The notes: a model not told the origin generated them from the letters alone. A stretch of DNA of 57,603 nt from Nitrospina sp. (GCA_018653085.1 JABIAY010000073.1:1-57603); one strand, 5' to 3'; positions 8,813-18,036 are shown, counted from the stretch's first letter. Made by a program: numbers and translations.

Positions 8813-10606
8813 ATGGACTTCTTTGCTAAAAATCTAAAGTGCCTGCGGCAATGTGACCCGGAATTGGCGGAACGTGTTGCTCTGCAACCTTTTCCTGAGA
8901 ATGTAACCGTTGTTCAATCAAAAGACGGGTTTCCAATTCCAAGAATTGCCGGAGTTGCTCTGCATAGTCAATACCGTCCCGCTGAAGAAGGGGCGAAAGC
9001 GATAGGGGACTTTGCTTTCGACCCGGAACGCAATACCGTGGTTTACGGTTTAGGGTTTGGATACCATATTCAGGCTTTGCTGCAACAGGTTCCAGGAGAG
9101 TTGACGGTCGTAGAACCGTTGATGACCTTGTTCAGGGCCTTCATGACATCTGTTGATATACAGCCCTTTTTATCACGGGTGCGCTTCAGAATTGGGGAAA
9201 CGCCCGCTTGTCTGATTTCACGGTTGGAACCGGACTGCTGGAATATTTTTAAGCATCTTCCCTCCATAAGAATTGGTGAAAATTACTACAACAGGCTGGA
9301 TGAAGGTCTGGAGGTAAAGGGTCTTCTCCAAAACCGAACTCTCAGAGTGATGATCGTGAATCCTCTTTATGGCGGATCTTTGCCAACGGCTCATCATTGC
9401 GCTGGAGCTTTGCGGAATATGGGGCATGAGGTTGCCACTGTAGACTGTGAAGAATTTGCCCAGGGTTTTTCCTCCTTAAAGGGTGTGACCCACAACCCGG
9501 AGAACTCTGAGATTCTTTCCCGCAATTTTATGAATTTTATGGGTGAAATAGCCGCCGCAAAGGCCACCGAATTTCAACCGGACCTTATTCTGGCTCTTGC
9601 CCAAGCTCCTCTTACACCGGAGGCGATTCAAAAACTGAGGGCACTAAAAATTCCAGTTGTTTTCTGGTTCGTGGAGGATTTCAGGACTTTACCCTATTGG
9701 AATGAAGTCGCTACTTCTTATGACCACATTTTTACTTTGCAAGACGGAGAGTTTCACGATTTATTGAGATCCAAAGGAGTGCGGGATTGTTATTATCTGC
9801 CGCAGGCCTGTTTTCCGGATGTTCACAAACACTTGCCTCTGACAGAAGAGGAAATGATCAAGTATGGGGTCGATGTCTCATTCATGGGAGCGGCCTATCA
9901 TAACCGGATTCAGTCTTTTCCACGATTGATGAATCTTGATTTTAAGATTTGGGGAACAGAGTGGAATTTAGAGACACCTCTGGGCCGCCTGGTGCAAAAT
10001 AATAATAAACGGCTCTCACCTGAAGAAATCGTTAAAATTTATAACGCCGCTAAAATAAACATGAACCTGCATTCCTCCACCTACCATTATGGAATTCACC
10101 CGGACGGTGATTTTGTCAATCCGCGAACTTTTGAGATTGCGGCCTGCCAGGGATTCCAACTGGTGGATAGCCGAAAAGATCTGTCCAGAATGTTTAAAGT
10201 GGGTGAGGAGATAATCGCCTTTGATACCCTTGACCAAATGCAGGATCAAATAAATTATTATCTTTCCAGACCTGAGGAAAGAAATGCGATCACTTTGAAA
10301 TCCTACCAGCGGGTCGTGAAGGAACATACCATGGAACATCGCATGCAGGAGTTATTACTGCATGTGTTTCTGGACCGCAAGTCATCCCTTGATTCAATCG
10401 GGGAAGTTCAAAGGGATCCTCTGGATTATTGCATTGAACAAGCCGGTGAAAATACAGATTTAGGCCAGTACTTAAAGCAGTTCAAGGGTCAGCATCCTTT
10501 TTCGTTAAAGACGGTGGTAGAACATATCCACCAGGGAGAGGGGGCATTGGACCAAAAGGAAACCCTGTTTCTGATGATGGATCAAGTTGTAGAGGCAAAC
10601 ACTTAA
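8813..10606 (+). CDS. CgeB-like glycosyltransferase with an N-terminal Rossmann-like domain
   Basis: The 597-residue protein has a C-terminal GT-B transferase of the CgeB/spore-maturation type, with RVMIVNPLYGGSLPTAHH opening the N-lobe near residue 180 and FVNPRTFEIAACQGFQLVDS near 435-455 in the donor site. Residues about 70-130 (TVVYGLGFGYHIQALL and VVEPLMTLFRAF) resemble the first part of MptE-like/DUF115 proteins that accompany flagellin and surface glycosylation. Its place between two glycosyltransferase genes supports a glycan role. Acceptor and sugar are unknown. Confidence 0.75.
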   Translation: MDFFAKNLKCLRQCDPELAERVALQPFPENVTVVQSKDGFPIPRIAGVALHSQYRPAEEGAKAIGDFAFDPERNTVVYGLGFGYHIQALLQQVPGELTVVEPLMTLFRAFMTSVDIQPFLSRVRFRIGETPACLISRLEPDCWNIFKHLPSIRIGENYYNRLDEGLEVKGLLQNRTLRVMIVNPLYGGSLPTAHHCAGALRNMGHEVATVDCEEFAQGFSSLKGVTHNPENSEILSRNFMNFMGEIAAAKATEFQPDLILALAQAPLTPEAIQKLRALKIPVVFWFVEDFRTLPYWNEVATSYDHIFTLQDGEFHDLLRSKGVRDCYYLPQACFPDVHKHLPLTEEEMIKYGVDVSFMGAAYHNRIQSFPRLMNLDFKIWGTEWNLETPLGRLVQNNNKRLSPEEIVKIYNAAKINMNLHSSTYHYGIHPDGDFVNPRTFEIAACQGFQLVDSRKDLSRMFKVGEEIIAFDTLDQMQDQINYYLSRPEERNAITLKSYQRVVKEHTMEHRMQELLLHVFLDRKSSLDSIGEVQRDPLDYCIEQAGENTDLGQYLKQFKGQHPFSLKTVVEHIHQGEGALDQKETLFLMMDQVVEANT

Positions 10607-10608
10607 TC

Positions 10609-12348
10609 ATGGCCGAAAACATATTAATTCTCAGCATGACCCGGATGGGGGATATGATTCAGACGACGCCCCTGATCCGAGGCTTGAAAGAAAAATATCC
10701 CACAGCAAAAATCACTCTTCTGGTTACCAGTGATTTTGCCGGTGCTGTACCTTTGATACCGGATGTGGATGAATCCATCGTTGTTGACTTGAGGCAGTTC
10801 GATAAACCGGAAAACTGGGAGGACCGTTCCTGGGTAAAAATATACCGTTACCTTGAAAAGTCTATGGAGGATATCAGGAGTAGCAACTTTGATTTGCTTG
10901 TAAACCTGAGTCACTCAAAATTCAGTGCTCTCATGGTACGTTACCTGGGTATCAAGAAGGTCGTTGGTTTTTACTGCAATGACTTTGGCAATCGCATGAC
11001 GGGGCATCCCTGGATGCAGTATTTCGGTGTTGAAGTTTTTAATCGTAAATATAATGCGTTTAACCTTGTTGAAATATTTTCCAGGAGCGGTGGAGTCGAT
11101 GTGAGGGGTCGTGCTATTGAAGTGATGCGATCTCAAAATGAATTATCGGTCGATACTCTAATGCCGTTTGAGGAGGAGGAGTTATTGATTGGCTTTCAGG
11201 CAGGCTCCAGCCTGGAAGGTCGGCGGTGGCCGGCACAGTCCTTTGCAAGCCTTGCAGACCTGCTGATTGAAAATTTGAATGCCAGAATCATAATATTCGG
11301 CGTGGAGTCTGAGAATGAGGTGGCCGAAGAAATTAAAAGCCTGGCTAAGAATAAAGATAGAATATCGAACCTTGCCGGTAAAACTAATCTCAGTGAATTG
11401 TCCCAATTACTGGAGAAATGTGAATATTTAGTTACTAATGATACGGGAACGATGCACTTGGCTGCGGCGCTGGGGACAAAAATTGTCGGACTCTTTTTTG
11501 CCCATGCGCATCCTTATGAAACGGCCCCGTTTTCTCCGGGACATTTACTTTTTCAGGCAAGAATTTCCTGTGCTCCCTGCAGTTATGGTGTTCATTGCAA
11601 TGATATAGTTTGTGTCGACAAGGTGCGGCCGCAATATCTCTCCTCGGCGATTGAAAATCATCTAAAAACAAAAACCTGGATTCTTCCGGAACAAATAACC
11701 CCGGACTCTGAGTTAAATGTTTTTGAAACAGTTTTTGATTTTGATATGAATTTTAAGTTGAAGCCTCTTGTAAGGATTGGGCTGGGTATGGATGATATGT
11801 TTCGGGAAGCCCACGCCCTTTTATGGAGAGAGCGTCTTACAGAAAAAAGGGATGTCGGTAAATTTGAATTCCTGATAAACGGAGTTTGCGAGGACCTGAT
11901 ACGAGATTATGATTGCTCTGACATCGAATCGCTTGACGAACAATTGCAGAAAAAATATTCAATATTGGAAGATATTATAAAGCTCAGCAAGACGGGGAAG
12001 AAGATGTGTGGAAGTATTATCAGGGGGGTGTCGGGTGGAAATGGCAATTCCAATAAAGTTGCTCAGTTTGGCGAGGATATTTCTTGCGTTGATGAAAAGA
12101 TTGAAGTGTTAGGGTTCAGTAATCCAGAGCTACGACCTCTTACCGATATGTTTAGTAAAAGAAAAGAAAACCTGGCAGGTAATAACGTGTGTTTTTTGGC
12201 AATTGAAACACAAAAGAGCTACATCGATTTGATTAACGAATGTGAGAAACTGAAGGAAATTTTAAAAAGCTGTGTGGAAAAGTTGTCCGACTATCGTTCG
12301 GATTATATTTCGCACAGTTCCATCAATGTGGCGGTTCCAGGCAGGTAG
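10609..12348 (+). CDS. Heptosyltransferase-like (GT9) protein with a C-terminal extension
   Basis: Residues 1 to about 355 form a family-9 glycosyltransferase: ILILSMTRMGDMIQTTPLI at the N-terminus, GFQAGSSLEGRRWP, and the donor-site block NDTGTMHLAAALGTKIVGLFF. The Cys-containing stretch ISCAPCSYGVHCNDIVC follows. Residues about 365-579 are an extension not found in the usual 340-residue enzymes; it is charged and helical, and I do not recognise it. It likely adds heptose or a related sugar within the same pathway as the two genes upstream. The 3' end overlaps the convergent kinase gene by 46 bases. Confidence 0.8.
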   Translation: MAENILILSMTRMGDMIQTTPLIRGLKEKYPTAKITLLVTSDFAGAVPLIPDVDESIVVDLRQFDKPENWEDRSWVKIYRYLEKSMEDIRSSNFDLLVNLSHSKFSALMVRYLGIKKVVGFYCNDFGNRMTGHPWMQYFGVEVFNRKYNAFNLVEIFSRSGGVDVRGRAIEVMRSQNELSVDTLMPFEEEELLIGFQAGSSLEGRRWPAQSFASLADLLIENLNARIIIFGVESENEVAEEIKSLAKNKDRISNLAGKTNLSELSQLLEKCEYLVTNDTGTMHLAAALGTKIVGLFFAHAHPYETAPFSPGHLLFQARISCAPCSYGVHCNDIVCVDKVRPQYLSSAIENHLKTKTWILPEQITPDSELNVFETVFDFDMNFKLKPLVRIGLGMDDMFREAHALLWRERLTEKRDVGKFEFLINGVCEDLIRDYDCSDIESLDEQLQKKYSILEDIIKLSKTGKKMCGSIIRGVSGGNGNSNKVAQFGEDISCVDEKIEVLGFSNPELRPLTDMFSKRKENLAGNNVCFLAIETQKSYIDLINECEKLKEILKSCVEKLSDYRSDYISHSSINVAVPGR

Positions 12349-13862
12349 GAAGCCATATCCTCTTTCGCTTTGCCTTTTAAAAATCCCTGAAGAAACTCCA
12401 GAGCCGCTCCACCGCCAGTGGATACGAAGAAATTGGTGGCGAAATAATTCCACAGTTGATACGAATCGTTTTCAAGGAAGTCGATGGATATCTGGTTTCG
12501 ATTGATATTTGAGGGGAATTGTTTTTCAATCTGGGCCTTGATCATTTTTTTCAACTCGGTGATTCCAATTTTGTTAAGGATCGCGGCGGAATCTCCCCCG
12601 CCTATGACTACAGACATCTTTGGGTTTGTCAGAGCCATTTGAAAAAGCACTTTGGCCAACTCCAGGGATCCTTCTGCGTAATAGCTACAGGCAGGGTGAT
12701 CGTAGGCCCCCAGAGGTCCGTTCCAGAATACATTTTCGATGTCTTTAAAAATATCTTCAAACTGATTTATCGTTTTTTCGCCCAGGTCCAGCTGGAGTTC
12801 TTTGGCAAAATCAGGGGACGCTTTATTTTCAAAAGAAGTGTCCTGATAATCAGTAACAACTTTATAATCTTCAGGAAGGTGCAGCCTTACCTTATTGGCT
12901 TCTGCAAGTTCAATAATTTCTTCGGCCAGGTTGATTTCGGTCAGGAGTTCATCGTTTTTATCTTTTGCCTGGCTTTGTAATTTTGCAGGCAGGGTATCGC
13001 TCTGAAAAGGCTGTAACAATTCCTTTTGTTGCTGAGCCAGAAGAAAAGCGTTGGCCATTTTGCCACCGATTAAAATGCTTCCGACTCCGGTTGAAACAAA
13101 TTGTTTTAAAATTTCAATTTTGTCAGATATTTTAGCCCCACCCGCTACAACCATGGTTTTTTTAGGTTGGGATAGAACCTTGCTGGCGAATTTCCCAAGA
13201 CGATAAATTTCTTCATAGAGAAGGGCACCCGAGACTACAAGCTTTCCCTCCTGCCGCATTAACTGGGGCAAAAGTTTGATGCTTTTGGTTACGCGATGAC
13301 TGCAACCGAAGGCGCAGTTTATATAGACATCAGCAATATCCGCCAATTTGGCGATAAATTCGATGCGGTACAGGTCCGTATTTTTTGGATCCAAAAGATA
13401 ACGCAAATTGGGAAGAAACTTGATTCCTCCCGGCGGCAGGCGTTTGTGTACAACGATATCCAAAGAATGCTGCATATGCGAATCAATCGTTTCCGGCGGG
13501 AATATGGTGTAAGTATCCCCATAAACCCTTCGGATCAAAGTATCGAAATGAGAAGAGACAAACTGGATGTTGAAGATGCCATCCCAGCCGGATTGATCTT
13601 TTGTTTTATGAGGCCGACCAAGGTGTGAGCCGATAATAATTCGGCAATCTCCATCCGTCAATTCGTGGATCTTCCTGAATGTGAGATCCAGAAAACGTCG
13701 AATTCGGGTATCGTCCGCGACTCGATAGAGTCCTTTTGCGGTAGATCGCAGGGGAACGTTAAAATCACACCGGATGAAAATAGTTTTGCCTCTTAAATCA
13801 TCCGGTTTCAATTCCCCTAACTGGGTCATTCCTATTGAATTGCTGGAGCTTGAGGTAGCCAT
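12303..13862 (-). CDS. Divergent phosphoglycerate kinase
   Basis: It carries all main PGK blocks: FIRCDFNVPL, GSHLGRP, FLPNLRY, FGCSHRVTKS in place of the usual FGTAHRAH, GGAKISDKIEIL, GGKMANAFL, WNGPLGAYD, VVIGGGDSAAIL and STGGGAALEFLQG. ATP and 3-phosphoglycerate sites therefore look preserved. At 519 residues it is over 100 longer than ordinary PGK; extra segments lie around residues 95-145, before WNGPLG, and between GGGDS and STGGG. It may be a second PGK paralog or a kinase for a related acyl-phosphate. The start at 13862 is favoured by AGGA seven bases upstream. The gene stands alone. Confidence 0.8.
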   Translation of the reverse strand: MATSSSSNSIGMTQLGELKPDDLRGKTIFIRCDFNVPLRSTAKGLYRVADDTRIRRFLDLTFRKIHELTDGDCRIIIGSHLGRPHKTKDQSGWDGIFNIQFVSSHFDTLIRRVYGDTYTIFPPETIDSHMQHSLDIVVHKRLPPGGIKFLPNLRYLLDPKNTDLYRIEFIAKLADIADVYINCAFGCSHRVTKSIKLLPQLMRQEGKLVVSGALLYEEIYRLGKFASKVLSQPKKTMVVAGGAKISDKIEILKQFVSTGVGSILIGGKMANAFLLAQQQKELLQPFQSDTLPAKLQSQAKDKNDELLTEINLAEEIIELAEANKVRLHLPEDYKVVTDYQDTSFENKASPDFAKELQLDLGEKTINQFEDIFKDIENVFWNGPLGAYDHPACSYYAEGSLELAKVLFQMALTNPKMSVVIGGGDSAAILNKIGITELKKMIKAQIEKQFPSNINRNQISIDFLENDSYQLWNYFATNFFVSTGGGAALEFLQGFLKGKAKEDMASYLPGTATLMELCEI

Positions 13863-14397
13863 CTTGATTTCCTACACTATAGAACTGGGGATTAACAAAA
13901 ACCGGCTGTTTTTGCTAATAAATCCTGATAACCCGGCTAAAATTCTTAACGGGATTATTCGTTAATTCACAAGAAAGTTTTCCTTCTTTTTGACAAAGAA
14001 TGGTATGATTAAGTCCAGTTGTATTTGGACCCTGATTTGAATGTTGTCATTCGTGCCAGTATAAACTGGCTTTATTTATAAGTAAGTCTGGATTGTTTCC
14101 CTTTAGGGGAGAGTTCGTATCATCCAAATAATTCATGGTTTTTAATAAATTTAAAAACAAACTAAATAACATTTTTTTAGGCTTTCCGACAGGAAAAACC
14201 AACCCTAAAACACAGACTTCTTCTTTCCTCACCAAAATCGTTAAACTGTGATCCCGACCGGCAGAAAAATTCAACTAGCATTTAATTATTTGAATTATAA
14301 AGGTTAATTTTAAATATATCAACCTTTGAGTATTTTAGCCGGTTTTGAAGCCTACCCTTGGTGTTGACCTGCAAAGAAGAGTCAGGAAGAATTTCTA
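13863..14397. other. 535-base intergenic region before the RNase E/G gene
   Basis: This AT-rich space lies between two divergent genes. It holds an extended -10 like sequence TGGTATGAT at 14001-14009. A 38-codon ORF (14135-14251, plus) has no ribosome-binding site at a normal distance. RNase E/G genes elsewhere have long self-regulated leaders, so a long 5' UTR is possible here; I see no recognisable riboswitch. Confidence 0.4.
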
Positions 14398-16353
14398 ATG
14401 AGAAAAACTAAAACAAGCAAAAAAGTAATGTTAATCAATGCCCAGCATCCTGAAGAATGCCGGGTAGTTGTTCTGGATAATAATGTTATCCAGGATTACA
14501 TCGTGGAGCATTCCTCCCGAGAGCAAATTAAGGGGAATGTCTACTTGGGAGTGATTAACCGAGTTGAGCCCTCCATCGAAGCGGCTTTTGTCGATTTTGG
14601 TGGGAAAAAGTATGGTTTTCTGCCTTTCAAGGATGTTTTGAAAGAGTCTTACATCCATACCGGAGAGAAAAAAGCGAAACTACGAATTCAGGATGTTCTA
14701 ATTCGTGGCCAGCGCATTTTGGTTCAGGTGGCGAAAGAGAGCCGGGATGCAAAGGGGCCTTCACTGACCAATGCCATGAGTTTGGCCGGGAGGTTTCTGG
14801 TTTTGATGCAGGGACAAGGAAGCGCAGTCTCGCGGAAAATTGAGGACGAGAGCGAGAGAAAAAAGCTCAAGGACATTGTCTCGGACTTTGATTTGCCGGA
14901 AAATCTGGGGCTGATTATTCGTACCGCCGGCTTGGGACAGACCAAGGTCGAGTTGCAAAAAGATATACAGATGTTGCTGAAGATCTGGAAAAAAATCGAA
15001 GACGGCCAGAAAGATGAGTCTGCAGGAGGGGCACCGTTTTTAATTTATCAAGAGCCGGATTTAGTTGTCAGAACAGTCCGGGACCATTTCAATAGCGATA
15101 CCTCCCAGATCATCGTGGACAACCCAGACGAATATAAAGCTTTAAAGGATTTCGTGAAGATGGTTATGCCTCGCAACCGAAATCTGGTCAAGTTGTATAA
15201 GGAAACAAAACCTCTCTTCTCTGAATACCATGTCGAAGAACAGATTGAGTCGATCTACCAGCGTACGGTTTTGTTGCCTTCTGGCGGTTCCATTGTGATC
15301 GATATTGGTGAGGCCATGGCTTCTATTGACGTCAACTCTGGTAAGACCAAAGGCGGGCTGGATCTGGAAGAAACAGCGGTGACGACTAATCTTGAAGCGG
15401 CCAGGGAAGTCGCCCGGCAACTCAGGTTGCGGGATCTGGGTGGACTGATTGTCATCGATTTTATCGATATGTATCAGAAAAGGAACAAGGCGGCTGTGGA
15501 AAAAGAGGTTAAGCAGTCATGCAAAACTGACAAGGCGCGAATCAACATTGCCAGAATTTCAAAATTCGGCCTGCTCGAAATGTCACGGCAACGGATTTCT
15601 CCACCTGTCAAGGAAGGGGTTTTTGAAAAATGCGAACATTGTACGGGGTCGGGATTGGTGCGGTCGATGGGCTCCGTGATCCTGAATGTTCTGCGGAAAA
15701 TTCATGAAACGATTGCGAAGGGAAAGGTGAAAGTGCTTTCTCTGGAAGTATCCCCTGAGGTTTCCAATTACCTGCTGAATAATAAATTCGATGTTCTGGC
15801 TGATTTGAAAACGAAGCATTTGGTTGATTTTCGTTTCCAGATCACACCGGGTTTGTCTTATGAGCATTTTAAATTTAAGGTATCTGAAGTATGGGAAAGT
15901 GAGGGCGGCCAGGAGGAGGAAAAATCTCCTGAGAAGCCATCGTCCAGAGAAACTCCATCACCCAGAGAAAAGCCATCGTCCAGAGAAACTCCATCATCCA
16001 GAGAAACTCCTGCGGTTAAAGTTGAAGAGGACGGTGCGAAAGAACCTGAAAATGCCAAGCCGAGTACAAAAAGAAGGTACACCCGCCGAAAACCCGTTGC
16101 CCGTAAAGGGCCTCCGAGAGGAAGGCGTCGGCGCCCCTATGCTTCAAAGAATAAAGAGGGAGTACCGGCCGAAAACTCTACCCCGGATATAAAGAGTGAG
16201 GCGAACCCGGGAAATAATGAGCCTGCTAAAGGCAATAATTCCGCAGATATCAGTTCGCCAATGCCTCCAATGCCGAGGCCTTTTATTCGGGAAAGCCAGA
16301 ATTTGGAGCCACCTGTATCGAATGGACCGGCGACCGATGGGACAGGGGATTAA
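14398..16353 (+). CDS. rng: Ribonuclease E/G
   Basis: An endoribonuclease for mRNA decay and rRNA maturation. The N-terminus carries the S1 RNA-binding region (KGNVYLGVINRVEPSIEAAFVDFG). The catalytic core has two Mg-binding aspartates in SIDVNSGK and GLIVIDFIDM, and the Zn-link CEHCTGSGLVRS that ties subunits together. The core ends near residue 510. The last 140 residues are a disordered tail with repeats of KPSSRETPS type and a very Arg-rich patch (RRYTRRKPVARK, RGRRRRP). At 651 residues it lies between RNase G (about 490) and E. coli RNase E. The tail could bind RNA or partner enzymes. Confidence 0.93.
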   Translation: MRKTKTSKKVMLINAQHPEECRVVVLDNNVIQDYIVEHSSREQIKGNVYLGVINRVEPSIEAAFVDFGGKKYGFLPFKDVLKESYIHTGEKKAKLRIQDVLIRGQRILVQVAKESRDAKGPSLTNAMSLAGRFLVLMQGQGSAVSRKIEDESERKKLKDIVSDFDLPENLGLIIRTAGLGQTKVELQKDIQMLLKIWKKIEDGQKDESAGGAPFLIYQEPDLVVRTVRDHFNSDTSQIIVDNPDEYKALKDFVKMVMPRNRNLVKLYKETKPLFSEYHVEEQIESIYQRTVLLPSGGSIVIDIGEAMASIDVNSGKTKGGLDLEETAVTTNLEAAREVARQLRLRDLGGLIVIDFIDMYQKRNKAAVEKEVKQSCKTDKARINIARISKFGLLEMSRQRISPPVKEGVFEKCEHCTGSGLVRSMGSVILNVLRKIHETIAKGKVKVLSLEVSPEVSNYLLNNKFDVLADLKTKHLVDFRFQITPGLSYEHFKFKVSEVWESEGGQEEEKSPEKPSSRETPSPREKPSSRETPSSRETPAVKVEEDGAKEPENAKPSTKRRYTRRKPVARKGPPRGRRRRPYASKNKEGVPAENSTPDIKSEANPGNNEPAKGNNSADISSPMPPMPRPFIRESQNLEPPVSNGPATDGTGD

Positions 16354-16391
16354 AACATCACGCCCGGTGGCAGATAGCAAGGACTTAGTTG

Positions 16392-16452
16392 AGCCGAGAT
16401 AACTCTTTTCTAGCTAATGAACGCTATTGCCAGTTGGCCCCACGCCTAGTGG
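16392..16452 (+). repeat. Dispersed intergenic repeat, copy 1
   Basis: A 61-base unit beginning AGCCGAGATAACTC and ending GGCCCCACGCCTAGTGG. It recurs 35 bases downstream with one mismatch (16488-16548), inverted at 33744-33801 and partly at about 39505. The spacer between copies 1 and 2 is GC-rich with a CCCCTTAGCAGGGG hairpin. Confidence 0.85.
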
Positions 16453-16487
16453 CCCCTTAGCAGGGGAGGCAGAGGGCAGGCCCGTTA

Positions 16488-16548
16488 AGCCGAGATAACT
16501 CTTTTCTAGCTAATGAACGCTACTGCCAGTTGGCCCCACGCCTAGTGG
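16488..16548 (+). repeat. Dispersed intergenic repeat, copy 2, reaching into a gene's stop codon
   Basis: Identical to copy 1 except for one base (GCTACTGCC against GCTATTGCC). Its right end covers the stop codon and about the last two codons of the SUMF1 lipoprotein gene on the minus strand. Two such copies in tandem make this a small intergenic cluster. Confidence 0.85.
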
Positions 16549-17267
16549 GATTTGGCGCAACGAAAGCCGGTGTCCCAAAACCGCATTTCAGGTGGGGAAA
16601 AATTTCGGTAGGGTAACATTGCGAACTGTTGCAGAAACCCGTGTTCGCGTTTGTGAATGGAGCCGCCGCGGGTTACCTTGAATTTTTTTCCATAATTTTT
16701 ATCCTGAAGGGTGGAGTCGGGGTAGGGCTGGTACCAGCTTGATGTCCATTCCGAAACATTCCCGTTCATTCCCCATATATTATAACTGCTGACATCTCCC
16801 TTCAGGGTATTTACGGGTTGCACTTGTTTGCCGAAATTAGCAGTGCCCTTTTCAAAATCGTTGCCCCATACAAAAATCCTGTTGTCATTACCACGGGCCG
16901 CTTTTTCCCACTCATGTTCTCTCGGCAGGCGTTTTCCGAGCCAATGGCAATAGGCATCGGCTTCATACCAACTGACTCCGCTGACGGGGAGATACATTTT
17001 CCGGGTAGGATACTGGGCCTGAGGTTTGAACTTCAGGAACTCTTCATAGGTCACTTCAAACTGGTCTATATAGAAGGCCTCCAGGAAATATTGTTGTTCC
17101 GGCTGGGCGTTGAGGGCAGATGTTTTTTCCGACATGAATTGCAGGACAGTGCTTTGGGGATTCAGGCCAAGTGTGAACTCGCCTTCAGAGATAAGTATCA
17201 TTCGTTCCTCGCCTTCGCAAGAAACAAGAAAAATTAAAGTGAGTGCAATGAGAATTAGTCTATTCAA
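16542..17267 (-). CDS. SUMF1-domain lipoprotein
   Basis: The 241-residue protein has a lipoprotein signal with lipobox LVSC (Cys17) and a complete SUMF1 domain: MILISEGEFTLG, IDQFEVTYEEFLKF, VSGVSWYEADAYCHWLGKRL, WEKAARGNDNRIFVWG, WGMNGNVSEWTSSWY, KVTRGGSIHKRE and DTGFRCAKSH. It is presumably membrane-anchored in the periplasm or at the surface. No catalytic Cys pair of true formylglycine-generating enzyme is apparent. It overlaps the HmuY-like gene upstream by 8 bases, so they form one operon. Its stop codon lies within a dispersed repeat. Confidence 0.8.
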   Translation of the reverse strand: MNRLILIALTLIFLVSCEGEERMILISEGEFTLGLNPQSTVLQFMSEKTSALNAQPEQQYFLEAFYIDQFEVTYEEFLKFKPQAQYPTRKMYLPVSGVSWYEADAYCHWLGKRLPREHEWEKAARGNDNRIFVWGNDFEKGTANFGKQVQPVNTLKGDVSSYNIWGMNGNVSEWTSSWYQPYPDSTLQDKNYGKKFKVTRGGSIHKREHGFLQQFAMLPYRNFSPPEMRFWDTGFRCAKSH

Positions 17268-17982
17268 TTATTTTTTCGGGAGATTGGATATTTTCAGCTA
17301 AATGAGCATCGGGAGGCGTGAATACGTTGGAACCCGGCTCCGTCACTATATATTCAATCGTGAGGCAAGCCGCTTCCTCGCGGGTACACATCATGGAACG
17401 GCAGGCACTTTCCGGCTGGGCACAGTAGTAGTTCAGGATCCTCATTTTCATGAAGAGGCCATTATTTAATTTTAATGCATAAACATTTCTCTTGGATTCG
17501 ATATTATGGGTTCGGGTCCGGTAATTATACCAACCAGCCAATTCTTTATTGATCAGGTTGCCCAGTGAACGGTGATCTTGAACGTAACCGATTGTCGGAG
17601 CGGTTTTAATGTTGTCAAAATCAATCGGGCCCAGATTGATAATTCCGGTTTGCCCCGATGGGTTGGTTTTTCCGCCATTGGAGATAATTTTTGTGCGGCT
17701 GAAACCCAGGTCCCAGGAAGCTTGACCCCATTTTTTTGCTTCCGCTTCTGCCTCAGAAATTTGCAGAGTCTTTCCTGTGGCAAACTCCACTAATGTCCAG
17801 GAATCTCTGTCTTTAGCATTGACCTGGATAATGGGATTATTAGTGCTGATCTTCTTGATTTTTTTCGGAGGAAGCGGAACGGTTTCAAAATCCTCGATAT
17901 TTTCCTCCATGTAGTTCAAGGTGGTGTGAAACAAGAGGGTAGCGCCGAGGAGCATTAGAAATATACGTGGTGTTGGATTCAT
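17260..17982 (-). CDS. HmuY-like putative haem-binding protein
   Basis: The 240-residue protein has a single hydrophobic N-terminal segment (about residues 6-22, signal or anchor). A HmuY-type domain follows: W62 in SWTLVEFATGK, then ASWDLGFSRTKIISNGGKT and the late strand VYALKLNNGLFMKMRILNYY. HmuY proteins in Bacteroidota are secreted haem-binding lipoproteins. This one lacks a clear lipobox and adds a four-Cys loop near residues 188-208 (CAQPESACRSMMCTREEAAC). Haem binding is inferred from fold resemblance only. It is co-transcribed with the SUMF1 lipoprotein. Confidence 0.6.
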   Translation of the reverse strand: MNPTPRIFLMLLGATLLFHTTLNYMEENIEDFETVPLPPKKIKKISTNNPIIQVNAKDRDSWTLVEFATGKTLQISEAEAEAKKWGQASWDLGFSRTKIISNGGKTNPSGQTGIINLGPIDFDNIKTAPTIGYVQDHRSLGNLINKELAGWYNYRTRTHNIESKRNVYALKLNNGLFMKMRILNYYCAQPESACRSMMCTREEAACLTIEYIVTEPGSNVFTPPDAHLAENIQSPEKIIE

Positions 17983-18036
17983 GACCTATTTTAACATAGC
18001 CCCTTATAAATACAATTAGTTATGGAAATCTTTGCT

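Noticed and set aside
13296-13628. 110-codon frame on the plus strand
   Set aside because: Lies fully antisense to phosphoglycerate kinase motifs; a shadow.
14047-14274. 75-codon minus-strand frame in the leader of RNase E/G
   Set aside because: It has no ribosome-binding site, biased composition and crosses the likely 5' UTR of the rightward gene; chance frame.
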